Assembly (NCBI GenBank): GCA_021812905.1
Contig: JAKAMM010000125.1
Location: forward strand, 1 to 5,764
DNA length: 5,764 nt
From: Chloroflexota bacterium
GTDB taxonomy: Bacteria; Chloroflexota; Anaerolineae; Anaerolineales; Villigracilaceae
Direction: 5' to 3'
The notes under the pieces were generated by a model. It searched no databases. It was not told the DNA's origin and saw only the letters and a list, made by a program, of their open reading frames with translations. Both the position numbers and the translations under genes were made by a program. Positions 1 through 5,624 of this stretch are shown one piece after another; positions within the stretch are counted from its first letter, which is position 1, and every line of letters begins with the position of its first letter.

Positions 1-48
1 TTTTCCAACCAAGGTGGTTTGTTTGTTGACCATGGACGGGATTTTATC

Positions 49-576
49 ATGGCATCACGATATAATCTCAGTGTGGAAATCAACCAGCTCGCCCCCGAGT
101 TTGAGTTGCCCGGCCTCGATGGGAAAAAACACCGCCTGAACGATTATCGCGGCAGGATCGTCATCGTCAACTTTTGGTCGTGCGAGTGTCCGCACTCGGA
201 GCGCACCGACCGCGCCATCCTGGCGCTGTTTGCGCAATGGCGAGATAAGGTGGTCATGTTATCCATTGCCGCGAATCGAAGCGAGTCAATCCAAAGTGTG
301 GCGCAGGCCGCTAAAACGCGCCGCCTGCCCATCGTCCTAATCGATGCGCAGCAGGTCGTCGCAGATTTGTTCGAGGCGCAAACCACGCCGCATGTTTTCG
401 TGATCGACCGCGGCGGAATCCTGCGGTATCGCGGATCCGTTGATGACGTGACGTTTCGCCAGCGCACACCCAGCCGCTTCTTTCTGGACGAGGCAGTGGA
501 AGCCCTGCTGGAGGAGCGTTCTCCCTCTCTGACGGAGACTCCCGCCTTTGGCTGCGCCATTGTCCGTGAAATTTGA
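49..576 (+). CDS. Thioredoxin-fold redoxin (AhpC/TSA/PRX-like) with CxC active site
   Basis: This is a 175-residue soluble protein with the thioredoxin/peroxiredoxin fold; no signal peptide or membrane segment is visible. It opens with the redoxin signature LAPEFELPGLDGKK (about residues 14-27). The first strand and active site follow, IVNFWSCECPHSER (about 39-52). The later cis-proline loop TTPHVFVIDRGG has Pro114, and the C-terminus carries a PAFGCAI motif with Cys169. Aligned to TlpA-type FWxxWCPPC, Cys47 takes the first (attacking) cysteine position, the resolving cysteine is Ser50, and an extra Cys45 lies two residues earlier. The family reduces peroxides or disulfides; the substrate here is unknown. 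ATG 49 is preferred because the redoxin domain begins shortly after it and a weak GGACGGG lies 8 bases upstream. The frame stays open to the window edge (a TTG at 19 is in frame), so a longer start outside the window cannot be excluded. The fold is secure; the precise function is not. Confidence 0.85.
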   Translation: MASRYNLSVEINQLAPEFELPGLDGKKHRLNDYRGRIVIVNFWSCECPHSERTDRAILALFAQWRDKVVMLSIAANRSESIQSVAQAAKTRRLPIVLIDAQQVVADLFEAQTTPHVFVIDRGGILRYRGSVDDVTFRQRTPSRFFLDEAVEALLEERSPSLTETPAFGCAIVREI

Positions 577-582
577 TAGAAT
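577..582 (+). promoter_or_regulatory. Candidate -10 box (TAGAAT) for a leaderless transcript
   Basis: TAGAAT directly follows the redoxin stop codon and ends six bases before ATG 589. The 12-base gap contains no Shine-Dalgarno sequence. A transcript starting about seven bases after the -10 would begin at or next to the ATG, so this gene may be leaderless. No good -35 hexamer is present at 17-base spacing, which keeps the call tentative. Confidence 0.4.
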
Positions 583-588
583 AAAACC

Positions 589-2283
589 ATGATCTCTATT
601 CCTGCACGCATTGCCTATCTGCGTCGAATCCACCTCTTCCGCGGCTTAAAGGATGAGAGTCTAACCTTTATTGCTGAACTATTGAAAGAGGAGGTTTTGA
701 ATGACGGACAGGAAATATTTGCAGAGGGGGCGCCGGCGGAGCGTTTCTACATTATTTGCCAGGGCAAGGTGAGCCTGACGCAGATGCGCGGCAAGCAAAA
801 AGTGCAGCTGCCTTCACTGGTGGGTGGGGATTATTTTGGGGAAGAGGCCCTCTTCGTCAACCATAAACGTACAGAGACCATCAAGGCGGCTGAAAAAACA
901 GCCTTGTTCTCCATCTCCCACAAGGAATTCTACGACCTCATCAGGCGCTTTCCGCAACTAAAAACCGCCTTTGAAGTTTCGATTGAGAGCCGCAGGCTGG
1001 CAAGAGAGCTTCGCTTTAATTGGCTGAGGAATGATGAGGTCGTATATTTCGTGGCCCGAAAACATTATACCTTGTTGATCGATGCCCTAGCGCTGCCTGT
1101 GTTTTTGTGTCTGACTGCCATGGGTATTGTCGGGTGGAGTATTTTGGTTCGTTCGTGGATGGCGGGAGTCGGAGGCGCGCTTCTTTTTGTTGGCATGGTC
1201 GGCTGGACGATTTGGCGCGGAATTGATTGGGGTAACGATTATTATATTGTAACGAACCAGCGTGTGGTCTGGCTCGAGAAAGTGGTTGGGATTTATGATA
1301 GCCGACAGGAAGCGCCGCTGAGTACGATACTTTCCGTGGGTGTCGAAACGGATTTTACGGGACGCATGCTCGATTATGGAGATGTGGTGGTGCGTACATT
1401 TGTAGGCAAGATTCCCTTCAAACATGTGGCTCACCCTTATCAGGCCTCCCACATGGTCGAGGAGCAATGGAGCCGCAGTAAACACGTCGCTTCGGCGGCG
1501 GAGAAGGAGGCAATGCGGAATGCGATTCGGAGAAAATTGGGGCTCACGGTTCAAGTGGGTGAGCAAACCGAAAAACAGACCGAGAAAGCGCCCGTCCCGG
1601 TGCTGTACAAACCCGGCTGGGGGGCAATTATCATGGCAAAGCTTTTCCAAAATTCAAAAATTTTCAAAGTTCGCTTCGAGAGCGGGGATACGATCACCTA
1701 TCGCAAGCATATCTTTGTGCTGATCAGGAACATTTTTCTGCCTGCACTTGTTTGCCTGCTTTTCGTTATTGGCATGGGCATACGGGCTTTTGTCTGGTTT
1801 AGAGGTGGAAGGGTGGGCGTGGATGTCCTTTTCGTTACCTTGTTTTTGGTCTTTGCCTATCCTCTGTGGAGGTTGATTTATCAGTATCTTGATTGGAGCA
1901 ATGATATTTTTCAGGTAACCGACGATCAAATCATTGACATCGATAAAAAGCCATTCGGCACGGAGGAACGCAAGGCTGCGCCGTTGGAACATATCCTGGC
2001 CACCGCGTCAGAGAGATTGGGGATCCTGGGCCACATCTTCAATTACGGGACGGTCTATATTACGGTCGGCGGCTCGCAACTATCGTTTGAAGATGTGTAT
2101 GATCCCACCACGGTTCAACTGGATATTGATAATCGGCGGATTGCTCGTAGGGCCAAACAGGAAGAGGGCCGGATCACCGACGAACGCGAGCACATGGCCG
2201 AGTGGCTCGCGGCGTATCACGAAAATGCCGGGGAGTTCCAAGATGAATTGAACCGTCCAAAGCCTGACACGGAAAGCGGGTAA
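589..2283 (+). CDS. Cyclic nucleotide-binding domain protein with two TM-PH repeats
   Basis: This 564-residue membrane protein probably links a cytoplasmic ligand sensor to a membrane-anchored PH scaffold. Residues about 10-130 form a cyclic-nucleotide-binding domain. It keeps the phosphate-binding cassette FGEEALFVNHKRT (83-95), including Glu86 and the cNMP-phosphate arginine Arg94, so nucleotide binding is plausible. Two hydrophobic hairpins follow, about 163-187 with 191-210 and about 375-399 with 411-432. Each is succeeded by a bacterial PH (bPH2/YdbT-like) domain, about 213-290 and 435-512. The halves are clearly duplicated: RKHYTLLI/RKHIFVLI at 157 and 372, DWGND/DWSND at 213 and 435, APL at 242 and 464, and DYG/NYG at 262 and 485. 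A charged linker (about 293-345) separates them, and the C-terminal tail is acidic and hydrophilic. No helix-turn-helix or enzymatic domain is visible, so it is not a Crp-type regulator. The domain calls are firm; the biological role is unknown. Confidence 0.85.
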   Translation: MISIPARIAYLRRIHLFRGLKDESLTFIAELLKEEVLNDGQEIFAEGAPAERFYIICQGKVSLTQMRGKQKVQLPSLVGGDYFGEEALFVNHKRTETIKAAEKTALFSISHKEFYDLIRRFPQLKTAFEVSIESRRLARELRFNWLRNDEVVYFVARKHYTLLIDALALPVFLCLTAMGIVGWSILVRSWMAGVGGALLFVGMVGWTIWRGIDWGNDYYIVTNQRVVWLEKVVGIYDSRQEAPLSTILSVGVETDFTGRMLDYGDVVVRTFVGKIPFKHVAHPYQASHMVEEQWSRSKHVASAAEKEAMRNAIRRKLGLTVQVGEQTEKQTEKAPVPVLYKPGWGAIIMAKLFQNSKIFKVRFESGDTITYRKHIFVLIRNIFLPALVCLLFVIGMGIRAFVWFRGGRVGVDVLFVTLFLVFAYPLWRLIYQYLDWSNDIFQVTDDQIIDIDKKPFGTEERKAAPLEHILATASERLGILGHIFNYGTVYITVGGSQLSFEDVYDPTTVQLDIDNRRIARRAKQEEGRITDEREHMAEWLAAYHENAGEFQDELNRPKPDTESG

Positions 2284-2286
2284 AAT
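2281..2286 (+). promoter_or_regulatory. Candidate -10 box (TAAAAT) ahead of peptide deformylase
   Basis: TAAAAT overlaps the TAA stop of the preceding gene and lies 26 bases before the deformylase ATG. A start about seven bases downstream would give a leader of roughly 20 bases that includes the ribosome binding site. No convincing -35 is seen (TGACAC at 2265-2270 is too close), so this is weak support for a separate promoter. Confidence 0.35.
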
Positions 2287-2302
2287 CAGGCGAAAAACTT
2301 TT

Positions 2303-2307
2303 GAGGT
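2303..2307 (+). promoter_or_regulatory. Ribosome binding site (GAGGT) fixing the deformylase start
   Basis: GAGGT sits six bases before ATG 2313. It decides against the in-frame TTG at 2301, which overlaps this site and would add only four residues not typical of the family. Confidence 0.65.
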
Positions 2308-2312
2308 CATTC

Positions 2313-2840
2313 ATGGGATTAAGAACAATCGTAACTTTACCCGGCCCGGTCTTGCGCCGCAAAGCGCATCCGATCTCCAAAATTGACGACAATTTACAGA
2401 TATTAATAGACGACATGATCGAAACAATGCGCGCTGCGCCCGGTGTGGGTCTGGCTGCGCCGCAGATAGGTATCTCGGATCGTTTGATCGTCGTCGAATA
2501 TGCGGAAGAGGAAGAAGTGGAAGAAGGCCAGGAACCGAAGGAAGTCAAGCCGAAGTTGTACGTCATGATCAATCCTGAGATCGTGAAGTTCTCAGAGGAA
2601 AAAGTGCTTGGCGTAGAAGGTTGTCTTTCCATCCCCGGTCTGGTCGGCGAAGTGGAGCGCTTCACAACCATCCATCTCAAAGGACTCAATCGCCGCGGAC
2701 AGCCGATGAAGCTCAAGGCTGAAGGCTGGCTGGCGCGCATCTTTCAACACGAAGTGGATCATTTGAACGGTGTTGTTTTTCCGGACATCGCCACTAGGGT
2801 TTGGAAGCCGTCAGTGGATGAAGAAGAAGACATGGTCTAA
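2313..2840 (+). CDS. def: Peptide deformylase
   Basis: This enzyme removes the formyl group from the initiator methionine of nascent proteins at the ribosome, using a mononuclear metal (usually iron). All three catalytic motifs are intact in the 175-residue product: GVGLAAPQ (44-51), EGCLS (102-106, with metal ligand Cys104) and HEVDH (146-150, with ligands His146 and His150 and catalytic Glu147). The N-terminus GLRTIVTLPGPVLRRKA matches the family and supports the ATG at 2313, which is preceded by GAGGT. An acidic, charged insertion lies at about residues 62-82, between motif 1 and the next strand, and the C-terminus is also acidic (DEEEDMV). Its stop overlaps the start of the following acetyltransferase gene by one base (TAATG), which suggests cotranscription and translational coupling. 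The identification is very secure. Confidence 0.97.
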   Translation: MGLRTIVTLPGPVLRRKAHPISKIDDNLQILIDDMIETMRAAPGVGLAAPQIGISDRLIVVEYAEEEEVEEGQEPKEVKPKLYVMINPEIVKFSEEKVLGVEGCLSIPGLVGEVERFTTIHLKGLNRRGQPMKLKAEGWLARIFQHEVDHLNGVVFPDIATRVWKPSVDEEEDMV

Positions 2841-3322
2841 TGCCGAATATTTGCCGCATCACTCAAAATGATCTGCCCCGCGTCCGCAAGTTCTGGAAGG
2901 AATATTGGGGCGATGAATTCATCGTTGCTCGTGGCATTGTTCATCACCCTGAACTGCTGGACGGGTTCTTAGCCTGGGACAACACGGATATCATTGGGTT
3001 GATCACTGTTGCACATTCGGGCGATGGTTGCGAAATTATTTCGCTTGATAGTTTGCGGGAAGACAAAGGTATCGGCACTGCCTTGATAAACGAGGTTATC
3101 AAAGCGGCGCGGGAAAAGGGTTGTAAGCGTCTTTTTCTCATCACAACAAACGATAACCTGCGTGCGCTTGGCTTTTACCAAAAGCGCGGCTTTGAGATCT
3201 CAGCCATTTATCGAGGCGCGGTAAATGAATCTCGAAAAATAAAACCCGGCATCCCATTGATTGGGATGAATGACATCCCTCTCCATGACGAGATTGAATT
3301 GGAATTATTGTTGAACACGTAA
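2840..3322 (+). CDS. GNAT-family N-acetyltransferase
   Basis: This 160-residue single-domain protein has the GNAT fold, which transfers an acetyl group from acetyl-CoA to an amine. The CoA pyrophosphate-binding motif A is visible as REDKGIGTAL (73-82), followed by the helix INEVIKAAREKGC and the strand KRLFLITT. Motif B is NLRALGFYQKRGF (106-118), the usual end of the acetyl-CoA site. A C-terminal extension, KPGIPLIGMNDIPLHDEIELE (about 135-155), resembles a tail I recall from a subgroup of uncharacterised bacterial GNATs. The substrate cannot be read from the sequence. The start ATG overlaps the deformylase stop codon; there is no strong Shine-Dalgarno, so translational coupling is likely. 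Pairing with deformylase could hint at a role in protein N-terminal processing, but it lacks obvious RimI-specific features and that link is speculative. Confidence 0.9.
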   Translation: MPNICRITQNDLPRVRKFWKEYWGDEFIVARGIVHHPELLDGFLAWDNTDIIGLITVAHSGDGCEIISLDSLREDKGIGTALINEVIKAAREKGCKRLFLITTNDNLRALGFYQKRGFEISAIYRGAVNESRKIKPGIPLIGMNDIPLHDEIELELLLNT

Positions 3323-3357
3323 GCGAACAGCAAAACGATTTTCCTCAACAATAACGC

Positions 3358-4560
3358 ATGCATCTCAAACATCTCTCCCTCACCAATTTTCGTAACTTTG
3401 CCCGCCTGGATATGAACGTGCCCCGGCGGGTCGTTTTGCTGATGGGAGACAACGCGCAAGGCAAAACCAGCGTGCTCGAGGCCATTTATTTTTTGGCATC
3501 TTTCACATCTTTTCAGACCCACAATGACCGTCAACTGGTTAACTTTCACGAAGCAAGAAATTCACTGGCGGTGGCGCGCATCGTCGCGGATTATGAACGC
3601 AGCGCAAGAAAACACCGCATTGAAGCCCGCCTCATTCTTGAGCCGACCGGCATCAATGGTCAGCGCCTTCGCAAGGAAATTTTGCTGGACGGCGTGAAGA
3701 AGCAGATGAACGAAGTCATCGGCCATTTCAATGCGGTCATCTTCGTGCCGCAAATGTCGCAGATCGTTGAGGGCGGGCCGGATGAACGCCGGCGTTATCT
3801 CAATCTGGCGCTGGCGCAAGCCGTCCCGGCCTACGCCGGCATGTTGAGTGAATATTCGCAGGCGCTCAGTCAGCGCAACGCGTTGCTCAAAGCGTTGAAC
3901 GAACGCGGGGGAAACGGCGACCAGCTCGAAGTCTGGGATGAGACGCTGGCGCGTCTCGGCGCGCCAATCATCCAATGGCGCATCGAAGCCGTTCAGCAGA
4001 TCGAACGACTCGCCGCGCGCGTCCACAATGAATTGACTCACGGCCATGAAATTCTGCGATTGAACTATCAGCCTGCGTATGACCCGCTTCAAAATCCGGA
4101 CGGGCAAATCGGCCTGCGCTTGACAACGGAAGTCGATCGCTCTGCTCTCAAAACGGACGAGATCCGCACGGGCTTTTTGTCTCGTCTGACGGCGCTCCGC
4201 TCCGAAGAGATCGCACGCGGCGTGACCACCATCGGCCCGCACCGCGACGAACTGCATTTCCTCGCCAATGGCATTGACCTCGGCGATTACGGTTCACGCG
4301 GACAATTGCGCACGGCTTTGCTGTCTTTGAAGATGGCCGAAGTGAGTTGGATGAAGGAACGCACTGGCGAGTGGCCGGTGATCCTACTTGATGAAGTGAT
4401 GGCCGAACTTGATTTGCAACGCCGCGCAGATTTGCTAAAATATGTCGGCGAGAGCGAACAGGTTTTATTCACTGCCACCGATGCAAAGATGTTTGCGCCG
4501 GAGTTTGTTGAGAAATCAGAAGTATGGAAAGTGCAAGACGGAAAGATTCAAAAAAGTTAA
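3358..4560 (+). CDS. recF: DNA replication and repair protein RecF
   Basis: RecF is an SMC-like ABC ATPase that, with RecO and RecR, loads RecA at single-strand gaps and stalled forks. The 400-residue product starts with the characteristic MHLKHLSLTNFRNF. It carries Walker A GDNAQGKTS (30-38), the conserved PHRDE (294-298), a signature motif YGSRGQLRTALLSLKMAE (311-328) and Walker B with D-loop VILLDEVMAELD (341-352). The lid region VPQMSQIVEGGPDERRRYLN (130-149) is also typical. It is somewhat longer than the usual 360-370 residues; extra length lies around 240-268. No Shine-Dalgarno is evident before the ATG, and the 35-base gap from the GNAT gene shows no clear promoter. recF is often next to dnaA-dnaN-gyrB, but here it is not. 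The stop codon lies at the edge of a palindromic repeat. Confidence 0.96.
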   Translation: MHLKHLSLTNFRNFARLDMNVPRRVVLLMGDNAQGKTSVLEAIYFLASFTSFQTHNDRQLVNFHEARNSLAVARIVADYERSARKHRIEARLILEPTGINGQRLRKEILLDGVKKQMNEVIGHFNAVIFVPQMSQIVEGGPDERRRYLNLALAQAVPAYAGMLSEYSQALSQRNALLKALNERGGNGDQLEVWDETLARLGAPIIQWRIEAVQQIERLAARVHNELTHGHEILRLNYQPAYDPLQNPDGQIGLRLTTEVDRSALKTDEIRTGFLSRLTALRSEEIARGVTTIGPHRDELHFLANGIDLGDYGSRGQLRTALLSLKMAEVSWMKERTGEWPVILLDEVMAELDLQRRADLLKYVGESEQVLFTATDAKMFAPEFVEKSEVWKVQDGKIQKS

Positions 4561-4617
4561 CCGCAAAGAGCGCCAAGAAAAAACAAAAACTTCGCGCACT
4601 TTGCGTGCTTCGCGGTT
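4559..4617 (+). repeat. Degenerate inverted repeat made of 9-base CTTTGCG-type units
   Basis: Three 9-mers in the right arm (4590-4616) read CTTCGCGCA, CTTTGCGTG and CTTCGCGGT. The left arm holds two units in the opposite orientation, ACCGCAAAG and AGCGCCAAG (4560-4577). The arms match at 15 of 19 positions from the outer AACCGC/GCGGTT ends. An A-rich centre (4578-4589) separates them. The element starts on the recF stop codon (TTAACCGC). It resembles dispersed palindromes I recall from Anaerolineae and other genomes. It could form an imperfect hairpin in RNA, perhaps attenuating read-through into the cupin gene. Confidence 0.65.
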
Positions 4618-4636
4618 CAAAATGTTTTTGTGGATT

Positions 4637-4641
4637 AAGGA
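4637..4641 (+). promoter_or_regulatory. Ribosome binding site (AAGGA) fixing the cupin start
   Basis: AAGGA lies seven bases before ATG 4649. An in-frame ATG at 4622 would add nine residues but abuts the palindromic repeat and has no such site, so 4649 is preferred. Confidence 0.6.
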
Positions 4642-4648
4642 ATCGAAA

Positions 4649-5014
4649 ATGACAGTCAAACATGCAAGTGATGTCGAAGCAAAAGATGTTGCCGCCGGAA
4701 AAAATACGACCATTCAGGTTCTGATCTCTTCCAGAGAAGGCCCGAACTTTGCCCTGCGGAAATTCTCCATGCAAAAGGGCGGAGGCATGCCGCGCCACAC
4801 GAACACCGTCGAGCACGAGCAATACGTTCTGTGCGGACAGGCCGCCATCACCATCGGCGATGAGACCCATTACGTCAAAACCGGAGATGTGGTTTTTATC
4901 CCCGAAGGCGTGGTGCATTCGTATCAAAATTCGGGCGAAGAGCCGTTTGAGTTCCTGTGCATCATCCCCAACAAGGAAGATAAGATCACGATTGTGGATG
5001 ATGCGAGTTGCTAA
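4649..5014 (+). CDS. Small single-domain cupin protein
   Basis: This 121-residue protein has one beta-barrel cupin domain, probably metal-binding. Cupin motif 1 spans GGGMPRHTNTVEHEQYVLCG (44-63) and motif 2 spans GDVVFIPEGVVHSYQNSG (79-96). In motif 1 the usual HxH pair is HxN (His50, Asn52), followed by Glu55, His56 and Glu57. Motif 2 keeps His90. The potential metal set is therefore His50, a Glu/His from the EHE run, and His90, with Asn52 replacing a histidine. I recall the same HTN-xx-EHEQ pattern in related small cupins, so it may be a subfamily trait rather than a defect. Cysteines occur at 62, 104 and the very C-terminus (121). The substrate is unknown; such cupins range from isomerases and dioxygenases to sensors. 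It stands between recF and an ATPase operon with no evident functional partner. Confidence 0.85.
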   Translation: MTVKHASDVEAKDVAAGKNTTIQVLISSREGPNFALRKFSMQKGGGMPRHTNTVEHEQYVLCGQAAITIGDETHYVKTGDVVFIPEGVVHSYQNSGEEPFEFLCIIPNKEDKITIVDDASC

Positions 5015-5040
5015 GGCCCGGATTTCATGTAAATAATGAT

Positions 5041-5056
5041 GGCATCCTGCCCTTTT
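5041..5056 (+). terminator. Weak possible terminator after the cupin gene
   Basis: GGCA and TGCC can pair around a three-base loop (5041-5051), followed by CTTTT. The stem is only four base pairs, so this is marginal. It is listed because it is the only stem plus T-run between the cupin stop and the next promoter. Confidence 0.2.
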
Positions 5057-5093
5057 CATGTCACTCGCCTGATCGACATTTACCGCCAAAACG

Positions 5094-5172
5094 CTTTTCA
5101 ACTTTAAACCAGCCTTTTTCCGCGCTTCCCTACAGTTCACTTTTCGGCTGCTAACAGTTCACTTTTCAACTT
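5094..5172 (+). repeat. Spaced copies of CTTTTCAACTT upstream of the ATPase promoter
   Basis: CTTTTCAACTT occurs at 5094-5104 and again at 5162-5172. The second copy overlaps the end of the ACAGTTCACTTTTC repeat. Both lie in non-coding sequence 25-100 bases before the -35 box, so they could be binding sites or remnants of duplication. Confidence 0.45.
5132..5167 (+). repeat. Tandem direct repeat ACAGTTCACTTTTC with 22-base period
   Basis: The 14-mer ACAGTTCACTTTTC occurs exactly at 5132-5145 and 5154-5167. The 22-base spacing is about two helical turns, which would put both copies on the same DNA face. The second copy ends 29 bases before the -35 hexamer. This fits an operator or activator site, but no regulator is identified. 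Confidence 0.6.
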
Positions 5173-5196
5173 CAAATAACAAAAAAAATTTGGTGA

Positions 5197-5225
5197 TTGA
5201 AAACTTCCAAGTTCTGCTATATAAT
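5197..5225 (+). promoter_or_regulatory. Sigma-70-type promoter of the V/A-ATPase operon
   Basis: TTGAAA (5197-5202) and TATAAT (5220-5225) are separated by exactly 17 bases, a near-consensus housekeeping promoter. An AT-rich stretch (5174-5191, including eight consecutive A) lies just upstream, where an UP element would act. The predicted start near 5232 gives a leader of about 78 bases before ATG 5310, with no obvious riboswitch or strong hairpin in it. Confidence 0.75.
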
Positions 5226-5309
5226 AACCAAATTATTCAGACCGTCTTTATCTTGTCTTGTTCAAAATTTCACTTGCATCATAAAGAAAGGCTTGTGAGC
5301 TAAAACCGT

Positions 5310-5621
5310 ATGGACGAGAAACGAATTCAGGAAGTACTGCAAATTGAAAAGCAAGCCCAGGAAATTTATGATGCCGCACTACATGAGGCAGAACAATTAC
5401 CGGTACTAGCGAGTCAGGAATCTCAATCTCTCGTAGATAGAACTCGAATCGACGCTGAGGCAGAAGCTCGCCGGTTGGTGGCGAATGCTGAAGCAAAGGA
5501 AGAAAGTGCCCGCATCCTGGCTGATGCCGAAGAGAAAGCCGATCGGATGAAAGGCCTGGCGCTGAGTCACATGGAGCGTGCCATCGGCTACGTTCTGGAT
5601 CGTGTAGCTGGAAGGGATTAG
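5310..5621 (+). CDS. V/A-type ATPase peripheral-stalk subunit (G/H type)
   Basis: This 103-residue, highly charged and Ala/Glu-rich protein is predicted to be almost entirely a long alpha-helix or coiled coil (about residues 2-90). The run AEAEARRLVANAEAKEESAR (about 49-68) is typical. It has no membrane segment and ends in a short amphipathic segment, AIGYVLDRVAGRD. This matches the peripheral-stalk subunits (G/H, AhaH-like) that pair with subunit E in rotary V/A-type ATPases. Such helices are weakly conserved, so the call rests partly on the adjacent AC39-type subunit gene three bases downstream. The complex couples ATP synthesis or hydrolysis to H+ or Na+ movement across the membrane. It is the first gene after the strong promoter at 5197-5225. 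Its own Shine-Dalgarno is poor (GTGAG at 5295-5299, ten bases away). Confidence 0.75.
   Translation: MDEKRIQEVLQIEKQAQEIYDAALHEAEQLPVLASQESQSLVDRTRIDAEAEARRLVANAEAKEESARILADAEEKADRMKGLALSHMERAIGYVLDRVAGRD
5610..5617 (+). promoter_or_regulatory. Ribosome binding site (GGAAGGGA) for the AC39 subunit gene
   Basis: GGAAGGGA inside the last codons of the stalk-subunit gene lies seven bases before ATG 5625. This supports that start and coupled translation of the two ATPase genes. Confidence 0.6.
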
Positions 5622-5624
5622 CTC

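Noticed and set aside
26..31. TTGACC as a -35 box for the redoxin gene
   Set aside because: There is no -10 hexamer at a suitable distance before ATG 49, and the upstream context is cut off by the window edge.
1087..1650. Antisense open frame within the CNB-PH gene
   Set aside because: Low-complexity, His/Arg/Asn-rich product with no domain; the forward frame has coherent domains.
3250..3268. Perfect 7-bp hairpin CATCCCA/TGGGATG with a 5-base loop
   Set aside because: It lies inside the GNAT coding sequence, encodes a family-like C-terminal segment and lacks a T-run, so a chance hairpin is the simplest reading.
3311..3339. TTGAAC ... AACGAT as a promoter for recF
   Set aside because: Spacing is acceptable, but the -10 matches the consensus at only three of six positions; it is not distinguishable from chance.
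3562..4257. Long antisense open frame inside recF
   Set aside because: recF has all its conserved motifs on the + strand; the reverse frame has no family signature.
4469..5140. Long antisense open frame across the cupin gene
   Set aside because: It is the complement of a clear cupin, has no recognisable domain, and runs through the palindrome and non-coding sequence; it is a shadow frame.
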